Source: Diabrotica undecimpunctata (taxonomy: Eukaryota > Arthropoda > Insecta > Coleoptera > Chrysomelidae). Taken from it: DNA of 64,000 nt. The stretch lies in assembly GCF_040954645.1 (NCBI RefSeq), contig NC_092803.1, positions 80,390,263 through 80,454,262 on the forward strand, read 5' to 3'. The notes under the pieces were generated by a model. It ran no database searches and was not told where the DNA came from. It saw only the letters and a list, made by a program, of their open reading frames with translations. The stretch's first letter is position 1. Each line of letters opens with the position of its first letter. Positions 33,030 through 44,351 of this stretch are shown piece after piece. The translations under genes were made by a program, and so were the position numbers.

Positions 33030-34145
33030 AAGTTTATTATGTTTGCTGCCCATTGTTGTTTCCTATACCTAGTCTAGAATTGTGGTACCCTGTAGAAGTT
33101 TGTACAGATCTTTTGCTTGGTGTGTCCTAAACAGGGTCTCTTCTGCCTTATCACAGAGTCTGCAGTTAAGGTCTCTACTGTAAATGCTTATTTGAATTAA
33201 GAATTGTCGTACTGATGCAATCCCGGTCAACACTCCTTTTACTGTTCTCAGTTTTTTCTATCCATATGAAGCAGTTTCTCTGTTCTTTTTCTACATAGTC
33301 CACCAATAAAGAGTTTTTCACGTATTTGTTTTGGGATTCTCTCCCAATATCGCTGATGGCTCTCTCTAATCTAGTCCTCTAAAGCCCTACGAACTGCAGC
33401 TTTTGGTATTCCCAGAGTTACAACCGGTTTGTTTAATTTGTTTGATTTTTTTTTTGCTAACTGATCTGCTTTTTCGTTGCCTTTGATGTCCTGATGTCCT
33501 GATATTCAGACAACGTTTACCTTGTTCCGGTCTTCCAGTTCTTTGATACCGTCCCATAACACCCTAGACGTCATTTCCTGACACGCCAGGCCTCCAGTGC
33601 CGCTTGACTGTAAGACAATATATGGATCTGCTCTTTTTCAGGAGCTTTCTCATTATTTACTTTTACATATTGCAGTATCGCATAAATCTTCGCTTAAAAA
33701 ACGATGCAGTTGCTCCCCAAGCCAAAGATCTCGCTAATTTTTTGATCATTGGAGTACCTATATTCCTGCCCTTACACCCTCTGTAATTTTTGATCCATCG
33801 GTATACCAGATCTTACCCTGTTGGTTATGGTACTCCTTGGTTCTTCATATATTCCTATCTGTTATAAACATTCTATATGATTTCTAAAAATTGTATGGTT
33901 TTGTTATGTGATCCGGTTTCTCATTAAAAATGTCCTTCGTCATATACCCTGTCCCTTCATGGCAAAGTTTAAGTGATGGATTTATTCTGTATCTCCCAAT
34001 CTTGCTTCTCCTTGTGTTGTCAAATGCAAGAAAGGCAGGTCTAGAGAGCCTCCATAGCTGTTGTTGGAGTAGTATGCATGGCACCAGTTATCCTCTTGCA
34101 CCTTGCTGAGTTTGGCTTTTGCATATGCTTGAAGTGTCTTATTTC
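33030..34145 (-). pseudogene. RNase H-bearing non-LTR retrotransposon, C-terminal part
   Basis: Reading right to left it begins with ITGAMHTTPTTAMEAL (near 34090-34045), the end of the RT connection region, then SRPAFLAFDNTRRSKIGRYR (34084-33884). RNase H follows with KIWYTDGSKITEGVRAGI (near 33820-33765), SQAALEAW and the final block WISGHQDIKGNEKADQLA (near 33515-33470). The tail contains KLRTVKGVLTG and LNCRLCDKAEETLFR (near 33250-33130). The arrangement fits the R1/LOA/I group rather than the Jockey relics. It is truncated at its 5' end near 34145 and broken by several stops. Confidence 0.7.
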
Positions 34146-35899
34146 ACCACATCGTGTGGTTTTATCGCCATGGTGTACACTCAGTGTACCATATCTGATT
34201 TTAATCACCATTTTTTTTATACATACGCCTTACTCTCATAAGAATTGTAACAGCACTACTTGTTATAGATATATTGAGAATAAATAACACGATGAAAATA
34301 TATTGACCTTTTTAGAACATATAATGATACTGGAAGAACCAAATTCACCTACAAATACATTAAAATTGTGTCGTTCTAAAAATATAGTAATAAACCGCGG
34401 CCTGTTTTTAGGAGACTGTTGAGTGCATTAAGGTTCTCTCCAGCGATGATCTCCCTATCCTAACTATTGAACTTTACTGATTCAGGTTTTAACATAAGAA
34501 ATAGCAATACTGTAGTTACGAAGCTTAATTTTTTGTTGTATATGAATAATTTGAAATTATTAGCTTCCACTCGAAACCACCTATATCTATCCGATGCTTA
34601 AAACTATAGAAACCTTCTGGAATAGTATTTCTCGGCAAATAGGTTACTGACAAGAGTAGCACTTATAAAATGACGTTAGTATTTTTGTAATCTTTTGTAA
34701 TATATCTAACAATATCAGACCAATAACAACGGAGATGTGATGTAATGCCCATTTGGCAGTGCCGCCATGTTTGTTTTTTTTGCATCAACATTTTCGCTAT
34801 CCCCTCGTCTCTCCAAAGATGTATCATACGTCAAGAGTCCAAATTAAATCTCATTTCATAAAATTATTACTTTTATTAAAAAACTGTAATTAACAAAAAT
34901 GTACCTTTAAGTCTAGTATTAACCAAACTATATTTTATTATAGCTCTTCTTCGTTGAATGCTAAACTTTGGAGTTTCAAAGTCAAATGACAGGAAAACTA
35001 TTCATTTTTCGAAGGTAACTTATAAAAACTGATTTAAAAGTATTTAAAAATACCTATCTTTAAAAAAATCTGTAGCGAAAAAATTTAATGACTTATGATG
35101 ATTAATTAAAGTAGGTCGTTGGCCTTGTTTAGTCTTAACAATTTATGTATTATGAATACATTCTACAAATTTCACTGACTTGAAATGATTAGTTTAAAGA
35201 ACATGGAGTTAAAAGCAAATAACGAATTTTTATAGTTTGGTCAAAAATGCAATTTTCTTCAAAATAAAAAGATTCGAATTAGAAATGATTCGAAGCTTAT
35301 ATACACGCATACATACACTCACATACAAATACGTATAATACATGTTTGACACATGTATCCGTAAATTTTAGGCGGGACGAATCTACGCCCGCAGCGCCAG
35401 GTGAAAACACCTGCTGACGTGTTTACTTATGTAGTATCTTTTTAATTTTGGAGTAGCTCGCCAGTATTTTTCGAATATCTAAACACACTCCAGGTGCTGC
35501 ACCAACTTTTCATAAATAGTTTAATTTAGTGTATTAAATAGTTATGACAATATATCCGTTTGGATGAAAAATTGAAAATTGTGTTTTTACTTTGGTTTTC
35601 TTTAATTTTATAATAGTAAGATAAAAATATTAGTAATCAGAAGATTCTCGATGCGGCCTATTTAATGTAATAAATGTAATTAATCTAATATTTACATGCT
35701 TTACCTATTATACTGATCCGTATACCATTGGATCGGTGAGTTTCAATCATATTTTTTTGTAAAATTTACATAGTTTAATGCTTTATGAAATAAATTTAAT
35801 TCTGAAGTTTATCAATTTACGCAAAACACACTGGTTTTTATAAGTCAAAACAAATTTGTATCCAATTATAAAAATAAAAGTAAATTCATCGAGCATTTA
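34146..35899. other. Long non-coding stretch
   Basis: AT-rich, no gene recognised. A short GC-richer patch (35370-35425) contains CAGGTGAAAACACCTG, a small perfect-arm hairpin. Near 35280-35350 is a run rich in CATACA/CACATAC steps. Nothing else can be supported. Confidence 0.4.
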
Positions 35900-36480
35900 A
35901 TGGCAGAATTTATCAAACAATCTATCCGTTGCTGTCAAGGTGAAGGTGAAGCTAATGAACTAGTAGTTGAAACAGCGATGAAGGAAGAACCAGATTTGCA
36001 GAAAATTGTAGCGAAAGATGTTCACATACTTGTAATTTTAACTGCCAAAGTCAAGAAAGACCAGGTAATTTATTTCCTAAAACGTAATGCTCCATGATTA
36101 ATATATTTTAGTGAAAGTTTTAAAATAGATTACCCAAAAAGATCAAAATTATTAGGTTTTTTACATGCATTCACTGGATGTGACTCAGTTTAGGCATTTT
36201 ACAATAAAGGCAAAAAAATTTTTTTGGTCTTATAGAAAGATTATACTTAAGAAAGGAGGCCGAAATATTCTACAGTAATTTTAACAGCCGGCAGGTACTG
36301 TCCAATTTTATTGTACGATTATTGTCAAACTGTTAAAGTGTTCAATAAACTAAAAAAAGGCGAAGACTTAAAAGTTTCACTTAAGGGAATGAACTACTGT
36401 AGATGTTTTAAATAAGCACACTAAAAGGACTTACCTTTAGGTCCAGCATTGGCTTGTAAATTACACTATTCAGACAACTA
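35900..36480 (+). pseudogene. PIN/XPG-like nuclease domain relic of a repetitive gene family
   Basis: The first frame (35900-36097) contains QGEGEANELVVETAMKEEPD and then KDVHILVILTAKV and QVIYFLKR. After a gap it continues with LLGFLHAFTGCDSV, a stop, AFYNKGKKIFLVL (36150-36230), and further GEDLKVSLKGMNYC, LPLGPALACKLHYSD (36360-36480). The order of an E-A acidic block, a D.D..VLL-like block and a GCD block followed by Gly-Lys-Gly-Lys resembles the I-region of FEN1/XPG-type nucleases (inference). The middle acidic block reads KDVHIL, so key acids are partly lost. The multi-copy nature is recalled rather than shown, since only one copy is visible here. The N-terminus is absent and there are stops, so it is a relic. 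Confidence 0.4.
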
Positions 36481-36794
36481 ACTGGGGTGGTTTTCAAAAG
36501 ATTGATCGTTGTTTCCATTACAAATAAAAGAGTAGCCTGACCCTAAAGAACTTTTTAAAGTAATATTTTGTTATTGCAAGAAAGGTTGCCTTTTCTCATA
36601 TAGCTATAGTAATAATTGCAGTAGTAGTACTCCAACAATATAAGATGACGAAGAAAATGGTGCAACAACCGAACAACCGACACGAATGGCGAAAATGAAG
36701 TTTAAAAGTTAATAATGTATAATATTTGTAAGATTAGAGTTACAAATATTATATGATTTACATATAGTTGTATTTAAAATTGTATTATTCCAAT

Positions 36795-37625
36795 TGTAAA
36801 TATTCTTCTTCTTCTACGGCACTACAGCACAAATTGAGCCTTGGCCTCCTTTATTTTTTGCTTAGGCGTCGCTGTTTACTGTAACTTCCCAACGCTTTTT
36901 TGGCTTTCCAACCGGTCTCTTTCCCTGCATTCTAGCATTCAGTGCTCCTTTTGGTAGCCTATCCTCTTCCATTCTTATCACATGTCCGGACCATTGCAAT
37001 CTTTGAATTCTAATGAAGTCTGACAGTGGTACTTCCTTATAAAACTGATAAAGCTCGTTATTGTATCGACTTCTAAAGATTCCTCACAGGTCCTAGTATT
37101 CTCCTCAGTACTTTTCTTTCGAATGTATCGAGTTTGCTTTTGGATGTTTCTTTCAGGACCCATGCTTCACCGCTATAGCATGCTATTGGTCGAATTAAGG
37201 TTTTATAGATTCTCGTCTTTGTATTTCGGTGGACATTTTTACACTGAAATATATGGGAGAGGGCAAAATAAGCTCTGTATGCCTGCCATATTCTCTTCCG
37301 TATTTCTCCATCTTCTGATCCGTCGCCATATATTTCTACTCTCAGGTATGTAAACTTTCCAACCGTTTCAATGTCATCTGTCATAATGTTTTATTGGACT
37401 ACTCATTAGGCAGTAGACCTACAGTAGTTCTACTCATAATATTAATATCATTGGCATAAGCGGCCAGTTGAACCGTTCGGTTGGTAAGAAGGTTTCCTCG
37501 TCCAGTTTGCATTTGCCTAACCGCATACTCCAGTGCCAGGTTAAACAAAGTTGGGGCCAGCTCATCTCCCTGCTTTAATCCCGGCGAAATTTTGAAAAAT
37601 TCTGTCTGTACATATAGGGTTGTAT
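36795..37625 (-). pseudogene. 5'-truncated LINE reverse transcriptase (RTE-like), C-terminal part
   Basis: Reading right to left: ISPGLKQGDELAPTLFNLAL (near 37595-37535), EYAVRQMQTGRGNLL, then LAAYANDINIMSRT near 37465, where the catalytic YADD has become YAND. The thumb follows with KFTYLRVEIYGDGSEDGEIR and NTKTRIYKTLIRPIACYSGE, KVLRRILGPV (37384-37073), and a short basic tail reaching a CTTCTTCTTCTAC-type end near 36805. The 3' end resembles that of the LINE at 62300-63450. Truncation and stops make it inactive. Confidence 0.7.
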
Positions 37626-37712
37626 TAATTTTATATTTTAATTATCATTACATAACTCTCACCAACTTTTGTTATTAATATTTTTTATTCATTTTGGTAA
37701 TGAGGAACATTT

Positions 37713-38392
37713 AATATTTTTTATTGCTTTCTAATGGAATTTTGGTAGCGGAAAATAATATTTTTTCTTTATAGTAATAATTGTTTATATCCAAAAATAT
37801 ATATGAGATTAACTTTATAAATCGCTCTTTATATGTTAATGCGTTACATATTTACAATGCGACAATTTTTAACCCTTAAAAAGTAGTTTTCAAAAGGTAA
37901 CTCTATGTAAAAATTATACCTAAAGCCCTAAAAATCATTATTCAATTCAAATTAACCAAATTTTACTGTTTATAAACTTTTTTGTAGAATTTGGAATAAG
38001 TGGTACTTTTCACCCTTAAAAAATAAATTGTAAAGGGTTGAAATACTCAGAAATTATATTAAGAATATTAAACTATTATTAGGTACTTAAATCATTCTAT
38101 CCAAATTTTATCCTAAAAAAATTTAAATTGTATCTGTTTGTTTTGAATGAATATATATTATCATTTCCTTCAAAATAACCAATTCTAAAAGTAAATAATG
38201 ACTAAATTGTTAGATTTAATAATGGCCAAAGTAATTAATAATTAGAACAAGAAAATCCATTAGGTAAATTAATTTATTTAATCTTTTTTATTGCTTTCTA
38301 ATGGAGTTTTGGTAGCGGAAAATAATATTTTTTTCTTTATAGTAATAATTGTTTATATCTAAAAATATATTATGAGATAAACTTTAAAATCG

Positions 38393-38437
<45 letters not shown>
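37713..38437 (+). repeat. Two direct copies of an about 120-bp repeat and an (AT)n tract
   Basis: 37713-37835 and 38286-38400 are nearly identical, sharing TTTTTTATTGCTTTCTAATG and TTTTGGTAGCGGAAAATAAT with a few changes. The second copy runs into a pure (AT)n microsatellite at about 38392-38437. The DNA between the copies is AT-rich with no gene. Confidence 0.8.
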
Positions 38438-38439
<2 letters not shown>

Positions 38440-38712
38440 TATTCGTCACATATTTACAATGCCACACAATTCAGAAAACACATAATCGAAGTAAGATTTG
38501 GAATTTTAATATTTTGGGTTGAAAATTTCTGTTTAAGGCCTTCTAAAAAATTTAGTTTTATATCCACACTATTTGGTTACAGACAGGCAAGACTTACACC
38601 ATTTTCTAATACGAATGCGGTGTTAAAACATAAAAAATTTTAAAGGACTTTTTTCTAACAAAAAATTTAAATCATGTGACATGGTTTCCACTTGCCCCAC
38701 ATTTTCTACATA

Positions 38713-40133
38713 GCAAGGGGCAAGTGGATACCTAACCGAATTTATGTATTGAATTTAATGCAAATCGTTCTGGGGTAAGTAGAAATAATAAAAAACCATT
38801 TCTAAATACATTTGTAATAAAAGTTTGAAAAAATATGGTTATTAGCGAACATTATAGTGATTTAGAGAAATAGGAAACGAAATTAAAGCTTGTTGCCTTT
38901 TTGTAATTGGTAATTTTTCTCCTGTAGCATTGCCACCCATTAAAACAGAAAAGTTTTCTTTGCCAGGACCAGCTGTAACTCGATGAGCGGGTTACAGCTG
39001 GTCCTGGCAAAGAAAAGGTCTTCCTGGTCTTCCTTTTTTACCTACTACTTTTACACGACTAGGATCTAGGCAGAACCTGGTTTCATCTAGATTATAAATC
39101 CTCTCAGGGGGTATATTCGAAGTGATTTCTCTTACCAAGTCAAAGGACTGTGCAATTACAAATGGATCTATATTTTTTTTACTGGCCAATTCAACTAATT
39201 AAGGCTTCTTTTGAGAAAGTCCATATCGGCGCTTGAAACTTAAAAAATAATTATCTCGCGGTATTGATTCTTTAAATGGAGTTTTTATGTTATTTTCTGA
39301 CACATATTGTCCAATACCTAACAAAATTTCTTTTTTTGAGAGGCCAAAACCCCATTTTTTCATGGTCTTAATATGGTCAGCAATTTTAGTCTCAATATCT
39401 AAAGGTAAAGCTGTTGGCCTACCCATAGTGGCACTTTTTTCGCCCCTTAATCCCTTGAGTCTTTTAAATAATGTTGATTTTGGAATGGGGTAATGTTTTG
39501 ATGCTCTGTAGAGTGTCATTTGCTTAGATTTTACAGCTTCTACTGCTTCTCTTAAGGTTTCTTGAGAATATGTTGGCGGTGGTTTCTCTTTGACATAATT
39601 ACAAACCATTGTAACTGCAAAAAAAATAAGTTAGATTAAACTGTTTTAAATAAATGCTTGGAGAAAGTGGACACTAGTGTCCACTTTCCCCAATTTTGTG
39701 GGTTCCACTTTCCCCAAGCATAAATAAGAATAGGGCAAGTGGAACCTATCTGGATTTACAAAAACTATCTACACAAGTTAGTTTTAACCTACGTATAAAT
39801 AAAATACAATATAATTTTATTCCTTACCTAATGAAAATCGCTGTTAATTCGAATTCCTTGAATCAAAACCGTTGGCTTAAAGATAACAATTACAATTCGA
39901 TGGTTAAATCAATACCGGCTTAATAGATAAACACTTGAATAGTTTTGCTTAACGACAGAATGATGACTGACTCCATGGTACAATGAATACATTGTACCAT
40001 GGACTGACTCTGAGCGTCAGTGGTAATATTAACCTAGTGTGGATCGTTTTTGGTAAGATGGCAGTCACAGGACCTGATTATGATTTTTAAACACATAGTT
40101 TTCACTTCCCCCATATTTCCACTTGCCCCTGGG
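38713..40133. mobile_element. pogo/Tigger-type DNA transposon (internally deleted)
   Basis: Short inverted ends contain GGGGCAAGTGGA (left 38717-38728; right in complement near 40118-40129) and are flanked by TA on both sides (38711-38712 and 40134-40135), the pogo target site. The CAAGTGG/CCACTTGCCCC word recurs inside both ends (38690, 39665, 39705, 39735, 40106). A minus-strand transposase remnant fills the middle. Confidence 0.7.
38830..39609 (-). pseudogene. pogo/Tigger transposase, N-terminal two thirds, broken
   Basis: From the ATG at 39609 there is a psq-type helix-turn-helix (TYSQETLREAVEAVKSKQMT and RASKHYPIPKSTLFKRLKG). A CENP-B-like second DNA-binding helix region follows (DHIKTMKKWGFGLSKKEIL, SFKRRYGLSQKKP). 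A TAA at 39199-39201 interrupts. The same frame then gives ELASKKNIDPFVIAQSFDLV and ERIYNLDETRFCLDPSRV with the first catalytic Asp, up to 38992. A 26-bp inverted duplication (38954-39016) breaks the gene, and beyond it TAGPGKENFSVLMGGNATGE continues to about 38870. The remaining acidic residues are missing. It is dead. Confidence 0.75.
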
Positions 40134-40135
40134 TA

Positions 40136-41588
40136 CCTTACAAAATTTATTAAAAAAAAATATATTTAACAAAAATAATTAACATTCTCTTTTCTATTTT
40201 CAGAATGTCCTGTCGACTAATTACATTTCTTTATACGATTTTATCTTGAATTATAACAATTAAATTCCCAGACTTGCCTCCACTAAGCTTAGTACTTACC
40301 CTGCCTTCCTCGGATTTCCTCTCCTAATCCTCCCAATAATTTGACAGTCCTTATTCTTTGTAATTTGTGATTATTATGTTGGCGTTGATCATTCACTGTC
40401 GTTGTTTAAAGCTAATCTCACAATGGTTTCACTTTTGACGTTTATTAGAATTACGGATTAGATTACCGGTAGTAATTAGGAAAATATTTGATTATTACAC
40501 CAGTCGAATTTTAAACCCTATAATGTAGTAACAATAAGATTCGGATCGACGGAGAAACGATAAGGTAAATATGTAAAAAGTAAAAATAAGACAGATAAAG
40601 AGGATATATTAATTAATGAACATTTAACATCTACCAAATTAAGAAAATTGATCTTGACATCTTACTTTCAAAACAGAAAATAAAAAGAATTGGGAAAGTA
40701 TTTACTACTTTATATTTTAAAGTCCCTAGATGGTAGAAATAATCAGAACTGTGCTTGACCTAATTATTTTCGTAGGCAGGTTCTTTGCCGTGGCCTTTAA
40801 AGTTTAAAAAAAATCTTTAGTTGCCACCTAAGGTCTATATAGAGAGTTCAAAGGGTCTCGATCAAAACTGCACTGCAAAGCATGCGAGCATAAATGCGAT
40901 AGCCACAATTATACTGTACGCAAGTGATTGGTGTAACCAATTATATTATACATAGTCTACGTCTACGATTTGTATATCCAGGAACTATCTGTACCATGTC
41001 TTGACACAGCTATCAAACAAATTTTGTTCGCTAAAAAACTCATTTCATATTTTTATAAAACTCATTTTTGTATATGTAGTACATTAAAATAAAGTTTTCT
41101 TCAAAAAAAAGTTGTTAATCTCTGGTAAACAATTAAAATCAAAACCACTAGTAGTCAAAGTTTTAAGGTAGGTACACATAAATTTTTGAAACGGGGTTGT
41201 TTCCGTGACACTTTATAAAATCTCATTTTGTCGTTTTTATCTATCTAAGATTTTTAAGTTAAAATCTCATTTGCAAAATTATAACTCCCCAAAAATTAAG
41301 TTTAAATAATGGCCTAAATTGTTTATAATGCTTTTCGTTAAAAACTTTGCGAGAAATGAATATAAAATATTGCCATTTCAATATTAGTTTAGCTGGCAAT
41401 TTTTCACACATTTAAAAAAAAAGGTTATTCTATAACCATTTGTGACCGTGGTAGCCATTTTTTTTTTCAGTAATTCACCATTTGTATATTTATTAATATT
41501 AAAAAATGAAACTGAGAATATTCAATACTTATACGTTAGTATGATTATTATACAAATTAAAAAGAGTCTATTTAATTTTTATAAATAA
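40136..41588. other. Non-coding AT-rich stretch
   Basis: No open frame of interest, no recognisable repeat ends and no RNA gene were seen. Confidence 0.4.
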
Positions 41589-42002
41589 CTAGTGGACCAG
41601 ACAGACTTCGTTCTGTCAAATAGATTTGGAATATTGCAGTTTATTTCTTTAATTCTGAACAGAATCGTCACCATGATGATAGGGCGGTGTGTGAGGGTCA
41701 GCTCGGTTGACCTTATTATCTTCGCTTTCACGAATTTTGGCCACCTTTTTGGACCCACTAAAAACCCCGATTGGGATGTCTGCCACATTGCTGAAAAATA
41801 ATCTAAAGCGATAGCGGGAACCTAAAGGTGACAAATATTTGTTATAAAGTGGGTGCTTCAATGACAAAACATAGAGATAATTAATTATTTGTTATTATTA
41901 TTATTAACATAGGGTTAATAACCGATGTAATAAATAATAATGAAATAATACGTATATGAATCATAATTATTAACAAAAATCTGTTTTATTTTTATTGTAG
42001 TG

Positions 42003-44343
42003 CAGCGGTTCTCAACCTTTTAGCACTGGCGCCCCCTTTGAACACTGAAGATAGCTCACGCCTCCCCTTCCGTCAATAATTGGTTGGTTCAAGTTAGAAC
42101 AGTGAAATTGTGAAACTGACGATGCTAACTCTACGTTAGCAAAAGCTGGGATGCAAAATAAAAATCCAGATATATTTAAATACGAAAGTTTATTTGATGT
42201 CTCATTAAACTTAACACTGTTTATTTATTTGAGAAAAAGAATATTAAAAAAATCAAATACGCGTATACAGTTGAAAGTCTTATATGAGTGTTTTTGCACT
42301 TTAAATGAGAGGGTTGGTATTGTCTGTTCTTGACAAGTTTTTCGATATTCAGTTGAAACTGTGTCAGAGCACACCTCAAGTCACTTTCAACGTCCAGCCT
42401 TAAACGGTATTTTTATTTAATGTAAGCCAATGCAGAAAAACTAGATTCGCAAAGATATGTGGATGAAAACTGGACTAATAACATGGCAGATACTAAAGCC
42501 ACTTCTGGGTAAACAGGAAAGTAGATTAAACAAAATTCTTCCAAGTCCATGTTTGCAAAATCTGATTTTGCTTGTGAATTACATTTTAGGTCAATTGCCT
42601 GCTCTTGAAGAATCTCAACATCGATATGAAAAGGATCCCTTGTTAACTTAAATTCCCAGTTTTTCGAGCTAACATCTGAAAAGTACTTTCGAATTTGATT
42701 TTTCAGTTCTTCCAAATGCCGTGATATGACGTCTTTCAAATCCGAAACTAGATGTAGTGGAAGGGTTTGAATATCATTAAGGAGGTCGTTCAGTTTAGGA
42801 AAAGAGGAAATGTTTGGCTTGGAACTGTAAAGGCGTCGTTGCCAAAGCGATATTTTTTCTATAACCCCCTTAATTGCATCATAAGTGTTTAAGAGGTTTT
42901 TGCGGCCTTGAAGCTTTGGATTCAGGACATTAAGTGTCTCAAAAAAGTCAGACAAATAAGCCAAGTAAAAGATATTTTTATCATCTGTAAATCTTCTGTG
43001 AAGATCTTCTTGTTTTGAAGTCAATAACAAAATTTCAACTTCTGACTTTAAATTGAATAATCTTGCAAGCATATTTCCTTTGAATAACCACCGGACTTCT
43101 GTGTGAAACAGGAGGGTTTCCTGATCACTATTCAGTTCTTGACATAGTGTCCGAAAGAGCCTAGTGTTTAATGCGCTGGATTTGATGTGGTTAACTATTT
43201 TAATTGCTAAGTTTAATGTGACGCTGAGAGGTTCAAGTAAAGTCTGACTAGCTAAAGCTTGTCTGTGAATAATGCAGTGAGAACGAATTATCCTAGGGTT
43301 CTTCTTTTTTGCCAATTCCATAATTCCAGATCGACATCCTGTCATGGCTTGGACCCCATTAGTACATATGCCAATTACTTTCTCCCACGGAAATTCACTG
43401 ATTACTAAAAAAATCTTCAAGAGCAGAAAATATGTCAATGACTTTAGTTGCTGTTTCAAGAGATGTTGAAAACAATATTTCCTCCAGGAACCGTTTTCTG
43501 TCAATAATTGGACAGTAAAACAATAACTGTGCATGCTTTGAATTATCAGTTGTTTCGTCACACTGCAAAGAAAATCCAGAGACATGTCATCAATTCTACG
43601 TTTTACTGTGTCGTTTGAGAGAAAAATTTTTTCTACTTTCTTACAACTGTCTTCACTAAGTACGGTACTACAAGCAGTAAGTAAACAAGGTTTAATTAGT
43701 GAGTAACCAATAGTATATGGTTTCTTGTCTTTAACTACCAAAAGTGCTATTTTGTATAATGCTTCCACAGCTTTCTCATTTTCAATACGAAAATTTGCAG
43801 TAGAGCCTTTGAGCCTAGATCTGAGCCTTTATCTTTCAAAGAAAAATGGTTTGAGCCTAGATCTGAGCCTTTATCTTTCAAAGAAAAATGGTTTGATTAG
43901 ATGCCGTTCCACACGTCCGGGGCGCATTGCATCATTACTAAGAACAGCATGGCAGTTGACACACTGAGGTAAATGGTTGCCGTTTTTCTCCATAAAGATA
44001 AAACCATACTTGATATAATCGTCTGAATACAATCTTTTCTTTGGAAGTGACTTAGCCATTTTCAAAGCTGTTACACAACACTATGAAATAATTCACAAAC
44101 AATCACACTGTTATTAAATAACGATTACACTGATTGCTACAAACAGCACACAGACGCTGTCGACTGAGACTGACGTTTGAATAAAGAAATATTTCTAAAC
44201 AAAATAAAAATACGAAATACAAAATATTTTGTTTTTTAACAAAATATATATTTTTAATTTTAATCTTTTTCTTTGTACCCTCACGCCTCCCCTGAAATTC
44301 TCTCACGCCCATGGGGGCGCATACCCCAGGTTGAGAACCACTG
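42003..44343. mobile_element. hAT transposon inserted in the Helitron 3' region
   Basis: Inverted ends CAGCGGTTCTCAACCT (left) and CAGTGGTTCTCAACCT (right, complement) are typical of hAT elements. They are flanked by a perfect 8-bp duplication TTGTAGTG (41995-42002 and 44344-44351). Removing the element and one duplication restores the continuous Helitron sequence that is also seen uninterrupted in the inverted arm near 45420. A minus-strand transposase fills the interior. Confidence 0.93.
42413..44065 (-). pseudogene. hAT transposase (ZBED5/SCAND3-like) with BED-type N-terminus
   Basis: The N-terminal frame (44065-43871) reads KKRLYSDDYIKYGF, CVNCHAVLS and VERHLIKPFF, a BED-like finger with C..C and H. 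A 42-bp tandem duplication (43809-43892) with an in-frame TAA follows. The long frame (43768-42413, 451 residues) includes WEKVIGICTNGVQAMTGCRSG, IIRSHCIIHRQALASQ, FHTEVRWLFKGNMLARLFNL and the C-terminal LVQFSSTYLCESSFSALAYI, which corresponds to the hAT dimerisation region. Between about 43600 and 43400 the conserved text is in another frame (GFSLQCDETTDNSKHAQLL, with the first catalytic Asp). Two shifts flank that region, so the printed frame there is not the native protein. It is inactive but young. Confidence 0.85.
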
Positions 44344-44351
44344 TTGTAGTG

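Noticed and set aside
38391..38437. (AT)n tract considered as an origin or regulatory site
   Set aside because: A plain microsatellite next to a repeat copy, with nothing to support function.
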